NCBI RefSeq assembly: GCF_932276165.1
Contig: NC_064008.1
Span: 4,097,001-4,161,000 of the forward strand
Origin: Plutella xylostella
Taxonomy: Eukaryota; Arthropoda; Insecta; Lepidoptera; Plutellidae
Direction: 5' to 3'
Length of the DNA: 64,000 bases
Both the position numbers and the translations under genes were made by a program. Under the pieces are notes generated by a model. That model worked only from the letters and a program-made list of their open reading frames with translations. It was not told the DNA's origin and did not search any database. Shown here in pieces: positions 1 to 10,165 of this stretch; position 1 is the stretch's first letter; each line of letters begins with the position of its first letter.

Positions 1-450
1 ACTACTCTGAAGTGGCGGCTGAAAGGGTTTTCTTACTTGAAAGCGCAATTGAATTTGTTGCTTATTTAAGAAACTTCTTTTCAGGCGTTTACGGACGGAC
101 GAGTATGCAGCACGAGTGTTCTGGAGTTTCCTGGTTTCATTAGATGAGGGGTTCAAGTGAGTTGACCACTGCCCACGGCTAGTAGCACGGGGCGCACAAA
201 AGTTTTGCATCGCGCTCACTCACATCGCGCAGCCTCAAGAGCGAGCGCGACGGAGAACTTTTGTCACGTCTTAAATGCAGAAGTTTCTAGGTCCCTTATG
301 CTGGGGCCATACTAACGGGAAATGCCATTCATTATCGCGATAATGGACGTTAATCGTAGGTGTAAATTGATGACTAAACAAATGATTTAAGGAATATTTA
401 TATTTTTCATTGTTTAATATCCTCAATTTACCCCATGTGGCCCCATGGCA
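1..450. other. No gene recognised
   Basis: No convincing ORF or RNA gene. A somewhat GC-richer patch lies near 165-260 and the rest is AT-rich. I see no clear repeat boundary. Confidence 0.4.
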
Positions 451-453
451 TTA

Positions 454-564
454 GGGCGTATTTCACAATGTCTGGATAAAGCTACCTGTAGGATTAAAGA
501 CATGCGGTCACAATCATGTATTTTATCCTACAGGTAGCAGGTCCAGACATTGTGAAACAGGCCC
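454..564. mobile_element. Harbinger-like MITE, 111 bp foldback
   Basis: The element is almost wholly an imperfect palindrome. The left arm starts GGGCGTATTTCACAATGTCT and the inverted right arm starts GGGCCTGTTTCACAATGTCT; homology runs about 50 bp per side around a short centre. It is flanked by the trinucleotide TTA at 451-453 and 565-567. A 3-bp TWA duplication with GGGC-type ends is the known signature of PIF/Harbinger elements. There is no coding capacity, so it was moved by a transposase supplied elsewhere. The superfamily call rests on termini only. Confidence 0.7.
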
Positions 565-680
565 TTAGGATTAGTCAAAAGCAATTGGTGCCCGCTTTGC
601 TGGTAAACAATGTAACTTTACAGAAGAAAAAAGTGCCAACTCCATAAAGTTTATTGGGGCAACATATTCGTGGTACCTAC

Positions 681-905
681 AGGCAATGAAAAGGTTCCAC
701 TGATAAATCTACCAAATTACTCCTAAACGGAAAAGGCTAGCTTAATAACGCCTTCTGCAACATTAAACTACATTTAACAGAGCATCACGATATCACCATT
801 TAAAAACAGGTAATATTTTGTTGAAATTTTAAATTAAATCTTTGAAAAAATTGAGGTTGATTGGTCGGAATTCTGTGAGTGGAACTTTTTCATTGCCCGT
901 GAGTG
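681..905. mobile_element. MITE of the 'AATGAAAAAGTTCC' family, copy a
   Basis: The left end reads GCAATGAAAAGGTTCCACTG and the right end is its inverse, TGGAACTTTTTCATTGC followed by CCGTGAGTG. The interior has a stretch (ACCAAATTACTCCTAAAC) that recurs near 33360. The outermost CACTCACGAG seen in the copy at 16395 is lost on the left side. Noncoding. Confidence 0.65.
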
Positions 906-1835
906 TAAGTATGTCATTATTCCTTGCGGTGGGTGGCCACTGACTTTGAATTTTACAGGGCTTATAAACTACATATACAGGATGTTTAGCATATGGACCG
1001 CCAAATTTCTTCTTTGAGACCTACTTTATTATTATATGCAAACTCAAACGTGTTTAACTTGTTATTTGCATATTATATTTTTTAAATTATTTCCTTTAGG
1101 ATACCTCCACAATACAATTTCTTCGTCACATCAGAACCGCTCAGAGGATCTCGAATAAGGCTGTGGGATGTTTAATAAATCACTTTACGTTTCAGCATTC
1201 TGCCATTTATGAGAATAAACAAATAAACGCTTGTCTCTACATGTCATTCGGATGAGTAAAGCGAAATGCCGACGCTTTCGGCTAAATGTTTATTTCTTTG
1301 GGATAATGTTTCTCGGAAATTTGTATTTGACAGCGACACGTCACGCCGAATTATACAAATGTTTGTAAATTATTATTCTTGAGTGTTTTTATATACCTAT
1401 TTAACTAAACCATAATAATATAATTATTAAGTTGCAGCAAAAACACACTTTTTCCTGTCATTAGCTAGGTACTATAGCTACAGTACCATTACCAATGCCA
1501 TTTTCTTAAAGTAGTTATCAAACTAAAGTTCTCATAAATAATGAGATTAATTATGAGTATTATGACAAAGATCAGGGGGTGACTCTTGCTTTAGCAAAAG
1601 CTTACAAACGACATCTGTCATGTAATCGGTGCGTTCAATGCAACGAGAGTCGCGACCCGTGGTCATAGAACAACGCGGACTCGGGTGTACCCTCGGGAAG
1701 CGTCATAGCGATCTTTCTTGATACAAAAAAGTCTGCCAATTTTTGCGGGGGGAAATTTTACCGTTTACCATGATTATGTCTCATGGGAAATATCATTATG
1801 AGTTTTAATTCCCAGCAATAAGGGTTACGTGAAGT
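906..1835. other. No gene recognised
   Basis: AT-rich sequence with only short ORFs. Nothing here could be assigned to a family. Confidence 0.4.
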
Positions 1836-1844
1836 GACATTTAA

Positions 1845-2589
1845 GGGTTCCGCTCATCTCGCCTAATCTTTGTTTCCCAAAACTCGTTTCGCATAACTCG
1901 TATGGTCTAAACTTTTTTGGTAGAATCATCACTTTGCCAAGATTTATATGGCATAAGGCTCGTTTCGTCTAAAGCTCTTTAGGCACAATCTTGAAACACC
2001 TAAGTCTCGTTTTCTCAAATTTATGTTCGTCTATACCTATGTATAATCTTGATTCTCCTTATGTGATCTTAATAAATAATATATTAAGAATGTAGTAAAT
2101 GTACAAATTGTGGTATTTTTCTCCTACATGCCGAAAATCATGATATTAAATGATTAAAAATCGAAAGTTAACGAGCATTATAATTATAACGAACCCCATG
2201 GGATCGAAACCTAAAGATAGGTGCGACGACGAGCAAAGCGAGGAGGAGTATGTTAGGTGCACATGTTCGTCAAAACCAAAGCGGAGCGGAGCGTTTTCCA
2301 AACAGCGGAAACAATACAAGGCACCAGTTTGCGCTATGTATATATGGAGACGCTCCGTCAAAGTTAAAGCCAAACGAATATTATTACTTTGTATAAACCT
2401 ATGCCATAGCATTATTAGGCGATTCAAGATTTGGCCATACCATTATTACGCTAAACAAGATTATGCGAAATAACTTTTTACTAAACGAGATTTATGCCAT
2501 ACGATTTTCGGCGAAACGAGACTTTGACCAAACGTTACTATGCAATACGTGATTAGGCTAATAAATCTTAGGCCTAAAAAGGTAGAACC
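1845..2589 (+). mobile_element. Non-autonomous DNA transposon with 9-bp TSD, copy 1 (745 bp)
   Basis: Starts GGGTTCCGCTCATCTCGC and ends AAAAAGGTAGAACC. It is flanked by a perfect 9-bp duplication, GACATTTAA, at 1836-1844 and 2590-2598. The outer thirds are made of degenerate, inverted copies of a short module (forms like TTATGCGAAATAAC, ATGCCATACGA, CGAAACGAG), so the ends are long, imperfect, subterminal-repeat-rich inverted repeats with only about 5 bp of strict terminal match (GGTTC). The centre holds a GC-rich stretch (2285-2300, GGAGCGGAGCG) and short ORFs with no recognisable domain. A 9-bp duplication fits Mutator-like elements; that assignment is inference. Two more copies lie at 4991-5594 and 56119-56882. 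Confidence 0.8.
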
Positions 2590-2599
2590 GACATTTAAT

Positions 2600-2822
2600 A
2601 ATGAACACAGTGTCTTCATTTTTCTTGCCAATGGATGTAACAATTATCGATAAGTGTTATCGATGAATTCGAGAACATGGGTTAGAAATACTAATTTCAA
2701 ATTAATTAGGTATAGTTAAATTTAATTAGGAATGATTAATAAGCGAAGTCACCCGCTTTTCGCTGTACATTTATACTCACGTGATAGGTCGCGAGCCGTA
2801 TCGCCGTTTTTGAATGAGTACA
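2600..2822. other. No gene recognised
   Basis: AT-rich spacer between a transposon and a SINE fragment. It contains two close TTATCGAT words near 2645-2665. No other structure seen. Confidence 0.4.
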
Positions 2823-3105
2823 ATGCACTGAAGTTGTCGAGTAAGTGGGCAACCCGACGGTCAGATGCTTTCAAGCCGCCCCTTCGGGCGGCCTCTGACC
2901 AGGCTTAACGACTGCTGCCGAAGCAGCAACCGGGACCCACGGCTTAACGTCCCGTCCGAAGCACGGAAGCGTCCAGAAAAGAACCATTTGAAATCGGTAA
3001 CTCATGCTGTACCTACCAATGGCTGACCGTGTCAGTTGTTGCTTAACCGCAGTGATCAGTTACGATTACTGAAGCCAATTCTACAACGGACGCTTCCCAA
3101 CAATG
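2823..3105 (-). repeat. SINE-like repeat family A, copy 1 (3'-truncated)
   Basis: Read on the minus strand it begins near 3105 with GAAGCGTCCGTTGTAG, passes a CGTGCTTCGGACGG hairpin and a GGTTGCTGCTTCGGCAGCA hairpin, and ends in GGGTTGCCCACTTACTCGAC. The same blocks occur at 7289-7579 and 35972-36242. It lacks the conserved 3' block (CACCAACCCGCA..CCAGCGTGGTGG) and the GAT-rich tail found in those copies. The minus-strand start also matches copy 2, which has a clear target duplication. Confidence 0.7.
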
Positions 3106-4981
3106 ACCTTTTTTGTCGATTAATACATAATATACATATATACATACCGGTACATCACTATTGCATTTTTTTGACATTGGTTGCTAGGAAACAGCTAATA
3201 ACAATAAACCATGACCAAATCTGTGATCAAATCCGGAATCCGGATATTCTATGAATTGAAGTTGTCATTTTAGTATGTAAACAAATCATTTTCTATGAAA
3301 CGAACGCTTTGCCAACTAGATTGAGTCTAGTGAAAATTGAGACTGCAACTAGTTTTTATAAATCGGTGGGCCTTTCTGGCCTACCACCCCGCCAGAGGGG
3401 AACGTCTGCCTATTTCGTCTCCAGACCATTCATACTCAATGCCCGTGGTCATCGCTACAGCGGCACCGCTTCGTGACTTTGATTTCGTATGGTAGATTGA
3501 CCCCCCCCTACCCAGATGAATATTTATCTAAATACGGATTTCAGAATTTCTGTATGTAAGTTTCAAAAATGTATTCAAATCAGAATTCTTTAAGCAATTT
3601 TCCAAGAAAATATTCCTTTTGAGAACACAAACAAATACTTCCTTAGAATAAAATTAGGCACCGGAAATTTTACAGTAAGAATATTCCTTTGATGAACGAA
3701 GTACATGATATTTACAAATTTAACCTGCGTACCTACATATTTTCAGTGTGCTAATGTATTTTTGGAATTAAGGGTCGGCAATAGGTAATCGAGGGTTGGC
3801 ATTGTCATAGAATTATATAGTAAATGATGCTCTACAGCCTTGAAAAAAATCACACAGGTAGCCGAAGAGTCTAGCTAGGTGCTGAATCATTCGAATTTAA
3901 GTAAATGCTTATGGATAACTGTAAATTAAATCTGAAAAATCACTAAATCACACTCCCGTATTGTAACAACTGTGTCGTAATTATCAAGAATTTTAATATA
4001 ATTCTTATCAAATTATAAAGATAAATGCTTGGATTAGGCGCTAAATACCTTGTTTTTTAATGAACACACACCTATTTTGTGTAAATTAATCCCAAACTTG
4101 AGCAATTTTTTTCCCTCAAATCTTCATACAAATATCTATGGCGGCTTTCTGTGTTATAAAATCATAAACACAAGCGACGTTTGACTCAGTCGGCCGGTGG
4201 CCTCCAAAGAAGGGTCACGTCGGTTTAGGCAGCACTGACAGCTCGCGATCTTTTCGTGTACAGATACAAAATCACTGCACATTGGTTGTCATTGCACTTT
4301 TTCAACTTTTATGACACCAACATAATTTGATTTGAAATTGAGGAAGCATAATTCTTACACTATATTCAATACATTAAATTAAATCAGATAGTGGGCAATG
4401 TTCTCGCGTGACATTACAGTCTCGTAAAGGTCCGATGAGGAGCAGGAATATAGCGAATGGATCTAAGTGATGACAATACGTAGGAACATTAGGTTAGGAT
4501 TCATCAAAAACACAGTCTCATGGTACTGGTTGAGGAATGGTCTCGTGAGGATCTGATGAGGGCAGTAACAAGGTGGTGACTGAATTTTATTTCAAAGATG
4601 TTAATAGCTAAAAGCATCGAGTTTGGGCTATTAAGTATGTTTTTCAGAGAGACAGAAAGATATTTTAGGTTTCCTCTGGATTAGTTAGGTTTACTGGGTT
4701 TACTAAATTCATTCGTAACGTAAAATTGATAATGACGGAATTTCTTCTATAGACAGTAGTTACTAAAAAAAACCAACGATAGATGGCGTAATTTGCAGAA
4801 GTACCTATCTAGTCACCCTGTCACGGGGTGACTTCGGTTGGTAACTCAGAAAAAAATACTATATGTTATTGCATTAATAATAAAAAAATCAAGAAAATAT
4901 TCAAAGTTTCCATCCTCGCACACAAATCACAAACTCATGCCCTGTTCTAGGAGCAGGGTCTACCCTAGTGCATTTTCATGA
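3106..4981. other. No gene recognised; GC-rich patch and a small hairpin
   Basis: Mostly AT-rich. A GC-richer segment at about 3365-3470 (GTGGGCCTTTCTGGCCTACC) looks like part of a dispersed repeat I cannot name. At about 4813-4833 GTCACCCTGTCACGGGGTGAC forms a short hairpin. Short ORFs here show no domain. Confidence 0.4.
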
Positions 4982-4990
4982 CCACTTTTC

Positions 4991-5594
4991 GGTTCTACCT
5001 TTTTTGGCCCAAGATTTATTTGCCTAATCTCGTATTGCATAGTAACGTTTGGTTAAAGTCTCGTTTCGCCGAAAATCGTATGGCATAAATCTCGATTAGT
5101 AAAAAGTTATTTCGCATTATCTTGATTAGCCTAATAATGGTATGGCCAAATCTTGAATAGCCTAATAATAGGTTTATATACAAAGTAATAATATTTGTTT
5201 GGCTTTAACTTTGACGGAGCGTCTCTCTATAGCGCAAACTGGTGCCTAGTATTGTTTCCGCTGTCGATTTTTAACTTTCGATTTTTTAATCATTCAATAT
5301 CGTGATTTTCGGGATGTATGAGAAAAAATACCACAATTTGTACATTTACTACATACTTAATATATTATTTATTAAGATAACATTAGGAGAAACAAGATTA
5401 TACATAGGTATAGACGAACATACATTTGAGCAAACGAAACTTAGGTGTTTAAAGATTGTGCCTAAAGAGTTTTAGACGAAACGAGCCTTATGCCACATAA
5501 TTCTTGGCAAAGTGATGGTTCGGCCAAAGTTTAGACCATGAGTTATGCGAAATGAGTTTTGGTCAATAAAGATTATGCGAGATGAGGGGAACCG
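4991..5594 (-). mobile_element. Non-autonomous DNA transposon with 9-bp TSD, copy 2 (604 bp)
   Basis: Same family as 1845-2589, in opposite orientation: starts GGTTCTACCTTTTTTGGC and ends GATGAGGGGAACCG. Perfect 9-bp duplication CCACTTTTC at 4982-4990 and 5595-5603. Compared with copy 3 it lacks roughly 140 bp in the centre: the text jumps from TTTCCGCTGT to CGATTTTTAACTTTCG, removing the GC-rich middle. Noncoding. Confidence 0.8.
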
Positions 5595-5603
5595 CCACTT
5601 TTC

Positions 5604-5942
5604 ACTTGTGTCCCACCGGTTTCGGTGCTCAGCGGAATAGTACCATTAACCATTATTATTCTGAGATATCATCACTTCTTATTCTGAGTTACCCAACATA
5701 AAAACACGCCATCTATTGAAATCATTTTTTAATTAGGATTTGTCTATGGTGTGGTCCCCAAATTTAAGGGTAAAAGCAAAATAATTATATTTTAACCTTT
5801 TTTTATATCTATTATATTAAAAGACCAATTCAACGATACCCTACCTACACCATCAAAATAACCGGAAAAAATATCAGCCCCAATTTACTTGTATGGGAGA
5901 GGGAGTACCCCAATATTTTTTTGGGGTACTCCCCATATCTAT
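5604..5942. other. No gene recognised
   Basis: AT-rich spacer with no ORF. At 5890-5935 the words GTACCCC and GGGGTAC are inverted around a T-run, a small hairpin of unknown meaning. Confidence 0.4.
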
Positions 5943-6075
5943 GCGAAATATCAGCTTGATATATTTACCCGTTTCTGAGAAAAAGGGCGGTGACAGACAG
6001 TCAGTCAGACAGAGGGACAACAAAGAGATCTTATAACGGTTGTTTTTTTCCTTTTGAGGTACAAAACCCTAAAAA
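5943..6075 (+). repeat. Dispersed repeat with GACAGACAG block
   Basis: GACAGACAGTCAGTCAGACA is followed by ACAACAAAGAGATCTTATAA and TTTTTCCTTTTGAGGTAC, ending in ACCCTAAAAAT. From memory this order of blocks is a very common lepidopteran interspersed repeat; this copy is diverged. The ORF that starts inside it (5990-6181) has no domain and is an accident of the repeat. Confidence 0.5.
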
Positions 6076-6186
6076 TAAGAAAAAATATTATTCTGCTACC
6101 AAAAAATATATTTACAAACATACAAACATACAATCGAAAAATATTACCCTCCTCCTTCGGCAGTCGGGTAAAAACAAGTGAGGAAG

Positions 6187-6347
6187 GGGGTCATTCTGAA
6201 CTTTTGTTCTACGAGTTTTAAAAATTAACAAAAAAAAACTTTTTCATAGAAACTTTGATGACACGTGACTTTTTACCATGGAAAACGAATATTTTTTTTT
6301 CGCGAATTTGCAAAACTCGTTGAACAAAAGTTGTTCAGAATGACCCC
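6187..6347. mobile_element. MITE, 161 bp, GGGGTCATTCTGAAC termini
   Basis: Left end GGGGTCATTCTGAACTTTTG and right end GTTGTTCAGAATGACCCC are inverted copies. The arms continue with TTGTTCTACGAGTTTT against AAAACTCGTTGAACAA, giving about 35 bp per arm with a few mismatches. The middle is A/T-rich. No target duplication is obvious. Noncoding. Confidence 0.7.
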
Positions 6348-7276
6348 TTGAGTTGAGTCATCGCCTTTCGGCTTAGTATACCCTTAGTATCTACACTTTA
6401 ATACCTGTAGTTACCTTTCTACAAGTAAGTAAATACTACATTTGTTTAGAAAGCTAATCGGGTTCCGAGTATGGAGAAAAGTGGCACCCCTATTAATTTC
6501 TACTCTTTCCTGGTGCTTACCAGTGTAATTAAAAATTATACTTACCCTCAAATCACTACTTGAAAATAATTGTCAATAAAGTTGGCGAGTAAAAGTTTAT
6601 CGACCCACTGTGCAAACTTACATGTGTGCGTGTCACTGCGTGTGCTGTGTGAAGAGCATTGAAAACCCAAATTTGGCGGGGCACGTCACCCTGTACGGGC
6701 CCTTAAGTAACTGAAATATTATAATAATATATGAAAATAAAATGCATGCCTACTTTAATATTTTTTTAGAAAGGCTTTCATATTTAATTTACTAAAACTT
6801 AAAGTTTCAATTTAAAAACTAAAAGTGCTATATGTTTGAAATGTTTTTTTTTTTAAATCCCCATGGTTGTAATTGCTGCCAATTTCCTTTAAAACTGCCA
6901 CCCATATAGCCACACGAATAGGATTGAATATTTCAAAATTTTCTTACGAACAACCCTTGTTGATAATTTCGTATACAATAAAAAAACTATAATCTATAAA
7001 GCTCATTTTAATCAATATACCGTTAAAACAGAGAATGTGAAAAGTGTTTTAAAAGCATGTTAATATTCGTTGGTGTAAAACTGCAGATTATGAATTTCCC
7101 CAGCAATATATTCGACACGGGCGATTAATTGGTGCGATCGGAATTCGAACCTGCACTCTTCCGGCTGCGGTCGTCGTCAAGTCATTGATATGCTGGAGCT
7201 AGGGTTGCCACACATAAAATTGTATGAAAAATAACGCGGCAAGAAAACATTGCACACAATCCTTATTACAACCGAG
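6348..7276. other. No gene; possible tRNA-derived SINE remnant at 7111-7196
   Basis: AT-rich and geneless. On the minus strand at about 7140-7155 the word GGTTCGAATTCC matches a pol III B box and sits in a short GC-richer stretch. I could not find a convincing A box or a fold, so it may be a decayed SINE head. Confidence 0.3.
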
Positions 7277-7288
7277 GTCGCGAGAACA

Positions 7289-7579
7289 TCATCATCATTA
7301 CGACCCATCACGTCCCCACTGCTGGGGCACGGGTCTCCTTCCAATGAAGGAAGGATTTTAGGCCTAGTCCACCACGCTGGCCTAGTGCGGGTTGGTGGAC
7401 CCCAACACAAGCAAGCTTGTGCTGAGAGAGTTGTCGGGTAAGTGGGCAACCCGACTGTCAGATATTTTCAAGCTGCCCGAAGGTTTCTGACTAGGCTTAA
7501 CGAATGGCTGACCGTGCCAGTTCTTGCTTAACCGATCAGTTACGATCACTGAAGCCCGCTCGACTACGGACGCTTCGAA
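7289..7579 (-). repeat. SINE-like repeat family A, copy 2, with 12-bp TSD
   Basis: A complete-looking insertion on the minus strand. It starts at 7579 with TTCGAAGCGTCCGTAGTCG and passes GGGTTGCCCACTTACCCGAC. It then has the conserved block CCACCAACCCGCA..GGCCAGCGTGGTGG, the CTTCCTTCATTGGAAGGAG hairpin and GCCCCAGCAGTGGGGAC, and ends in a (GAT)n tail. The flanks GTCGCG(A/G)GAACA at 7277-7288 and 7580-7591 match at 11 of 12 bases, which supports target-primed insertion. Overlapping ORFs on both strands are translations of the repeat. Confidence 0.8.
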
Positions 7580-7591
7580 GTCGCGGGAACA

Positions 7592-8566
7592 AAAATATTT
7601 AATAAAAAGGTACCATTAAAATATAACTTGCTACCCATTCTAAGATTAAATTTAGCATCACTCACAGCACCGGAAGGTTATCAGCCCTTCCGGAAATTGA
7701 AAACCTTGAGGCTTATGGCCCATCGGGCGCTTTGACTACCGCAGAATAATTGATAATATCGTTTGTTATCTTTAAAATAACACAATATTATTATTATGAT
7801 ATTATAATGATTAAGTATTTTTTCATGCTAACGCATTAAGCTTTTCCGAGAATTCACAAAACTTAAAATCTTCTCTTTTTAATATTATTAACAATTCTTG
7901 TCTTTACATTAAAAAACAACATTATATTTTTTTTCATTCCATTGTGGTACCCTGATCTTAATTAGGTTTCAAATCAGTCAACCCAAGTACTCTATAATAA
8001 GATGAGCGTGTGTCTAAGGGCTAGGCCCCACTGCTGCGGTGCGTCGTCCTAATAGATACAGCGACTATTTAAATATATATTGCCTAGGCCAAATGAGTAA
8101 CTACAAAATTGTTATTTGAAAAAAAAAAATTGTACAGTTTTAACATTTTTGGCAACCCTACGATAGGTTGCGTGCATACTAAACGCGGTAACAGGCTGAC
8201 GGCAATTAACATGAGATTAATTGACGACTTCACTTCGAAAAGGCGTTGAAATATAGACAGATAGATCCGAGTATTTTCACCTTGTGCTGAGAGTCCCCAT
8301 TATACATATACATAGTAGGTACCTAGTGTATGAACATTCTCTTCTCTACAAGTCAACATTTTTGTTCTCTTTCAAACCGCTTTAAGTTCAGCCTAATGAC
8401 AACCATTATACATTATACCAACGAATAAAGCCACAAATCTTCTAACCGAACTAATTCTAAATAAGAGCTCATCAGTGGTAGAAGTGGGTGTTATCGAGAC
8501 GTTTCTTTTGCACTGACACTCCATCTAGTTCAGTTTTAGTTTAAAACATCGTTGACCTTCAAGAAG
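7592..8566. other. No gene recognised
   Basis: AT-rich. A hairpin CCGGAAGG..CCTTCCGG lies at about 7670-7703 in a GC-richer patch to about 7745 that may be a repeat fragment. Nothing else is assignable. Confidence 0.4.
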
Positions 8567-8990
8567 TTATTATTATTATTATTATTAAATTCTTTATTGT
8601 ACAAAGTAAATTGGTACAAAGGCGAACTTAATGCTAGCAGCATTTTCTACCAGTTAACCTTTGGTGATGTTGAAAAAGTGATTGGTAGTGCTTAAGGCTT
8701 TGAAGAAAGAAGATGGTTTATATTGAGTACTTAACCGAAATATTAATATCTTAATATATACCTATCTATACAATATAAATATACACATGATACCTAAATA
8801 CATTACGTACATACATAAATACATACATAAAATTACTATCATCATCATCATCACATAGATAGGGATCAGTTAGGCAGAATGTTCTGCTCTTGGAGGTAGT
8901 GGAGACGAACTTTAGATTTAAAAAGATCTATAGACTTAGTTTGTCTTATATCCAGTGGTAACTTGTTCCACAAGCGAACCGTTACCTTAC
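8567..8990 (-). mobile_element. 5'-truncated LINE (CR1/Jockey group), C-terminus of ORF2 and 3' UTR
   Basis: The minus strand from about 8990 to a stop at 8866-8868 encodes the usual last segment of non-LTR ORF2 proteins, with the recognisable run RLWNKLPLDIRQTKSIDLF. The 3' UTR that follows holds ACTGGTAGAAAATGCTGC, GTACAATAAAG and a tail of (AAT)n at 8567-8586. The endonuclease and catalytic RT regions are absent, so this is a dead 5'-truncated copy. A frame-disrupting TAG just upstream marks the probable truncation point. A related 3' end lies at 33111-33240. Confidence 0.75.
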
Positions 8991-9784
8991 AAAACCGTAC
9001 TCCCTACTAGTCCCTACCCCACATTGGCCTTCAGCTGGTGACCGTAAGACCCTCAAGCCATAAGTCTCCCTTCAGGAAATCAGCGTCGTATGACGAGCGT
9101 TGCGTCGTGCAAGATGTATGAGGTGAGCTCGCCTATTCTATTTCCGTGTAAGGATTGTTACTCTGTGTCTGTGGTACAGTCCGACGCAGGTTATAGTGAT
9201 CAAATAATACTGACTGCTGAATAAAAATTGGGAAATTTAACGAGTTGTGTGATATGTGTCGAGTATAAGGGCTATGATGTGGAGTGTTTTATTAGATTAT
9301 ACAGGTGTTGCAAAAATGGCAGCCAGTCGTAAGGGGTGACTCAGGGTGTCACCTTTTAATAATTCATGAAAAGAAAGTCTGCTCCCCATAGTAAAACCTC
9401 ACGTAACCAACATATTATTTAGTATTGTTCGTTGTCTCGTCTAACGAAAGCTACTCCAAAATCTATAAGGCCACGAAAAACACTATAATACAGGTTCACT
9501 TCGCCCCCACTGTACATCTGAATAGGTAGTTTGTTTGAATTATTAGTGAATACCAGAGCGGGGAGGCTGCACTGCATAGGTTATCCTGGAGAGTCGCATG
9601 AATTGTTTACACGCCTTGCAACCTTAGTAGCGCCTCCAAATCGTTTGTTTGATTGCACTATTGGGATTTGCGAATAGTAAGCTAAAGTCCTTTTAGTTTG
9701 TTGGAGCGATGTAACACAAGCGTTGCGTGTGTCCACCCTAGTACGATCTACTGAAGGGTCTTACGTGACATGAAAAATACTTAC
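8991..9784. other. No gene recognised
   Basis: Mixed composition with moderate GC at 8990-9130. No ORF or repeat boundary that I can support. ACAGGTGTTGCAAAAATG near 9300 resembles other short transposon ends in the window but has no partner. Confidence 0.35.
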
Positions 9785-9890
9785 GCCCTTATTCATAAAA
9801 AAACAAGTGAAAGAACAAATTGTTCTCTGTCAGAGAGTGACAAAACAGTTCAATAGCTAAAGCGTCCAGTAACTTTTTATGATAGGGGGT
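9785..9890. mobile_element. Short MITE, about 106 bp
   Basis: Ends are inverted: GCCCTTATTCATAAAA at 9785 and TTTTTATGATAGGGGG at 9889. The body (GAACAAATTGTTCT, GTGACAAAACAGTTCAATAG) is found in inverse orientation at 23685-23741 inside the hAT-like element, so the family is dispersed. No clear target duplication. Confidence 0.6.
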
Positions 9891-9915
9891 TAATCTATAG
9901 ATAATGAATTAGAAA

Positions 9916-10165
9916 GACATTGGTATCGATTCTGAAGGGCACATTCTAATTTTAACGCTGTCAAAAAACGCTTACATTCTCTCTAAATTTATTTGGCATT
10001 CTGAAGGCACCGTTTATCTCCAAAATTAGAGACGTCACTTTAAATTTTGAATCTGACAGCGTTAAAACTATTCAACTTAGGTTAGATGGTCGAATTGGTA
10101 TTCTGAAGGTGCCATTTTTAGCGCTGTCAACTTAAAATTAGCAACTTTCTTCCTAAATTTAAAAG
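9916..10165. repeat. Modular interspersed repeat, uninterrupted copy
   Basis: Built from repeated modules rather than one unique body: TTCTGAAGG(G/C/T) occurs at about 9930, 9998 and 10100, alternating with words like AACGCTGTCA and GACAGCGTTAAAA. The same modules in the same order flank the LINE at 12356-15796, so this copy serves as the empty-site reference for that insertion. Noncoding; class unknown. Confidence 0.6.

Noticed and set aside
2150..2473. 107-residue ORF in the 9-bp-TSD transposon as its transposase
   Set aside because: No transposase motif, it spans the GC-rich centre that copy 2 lacks, and it is not open in the same form in the other copies.
7177..7449. ORFs on both strands around 7177-7449 and 32369-32661 as related genes
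   Set aside because: Their shared peptide similarity comes from the same SINE copied to each place.
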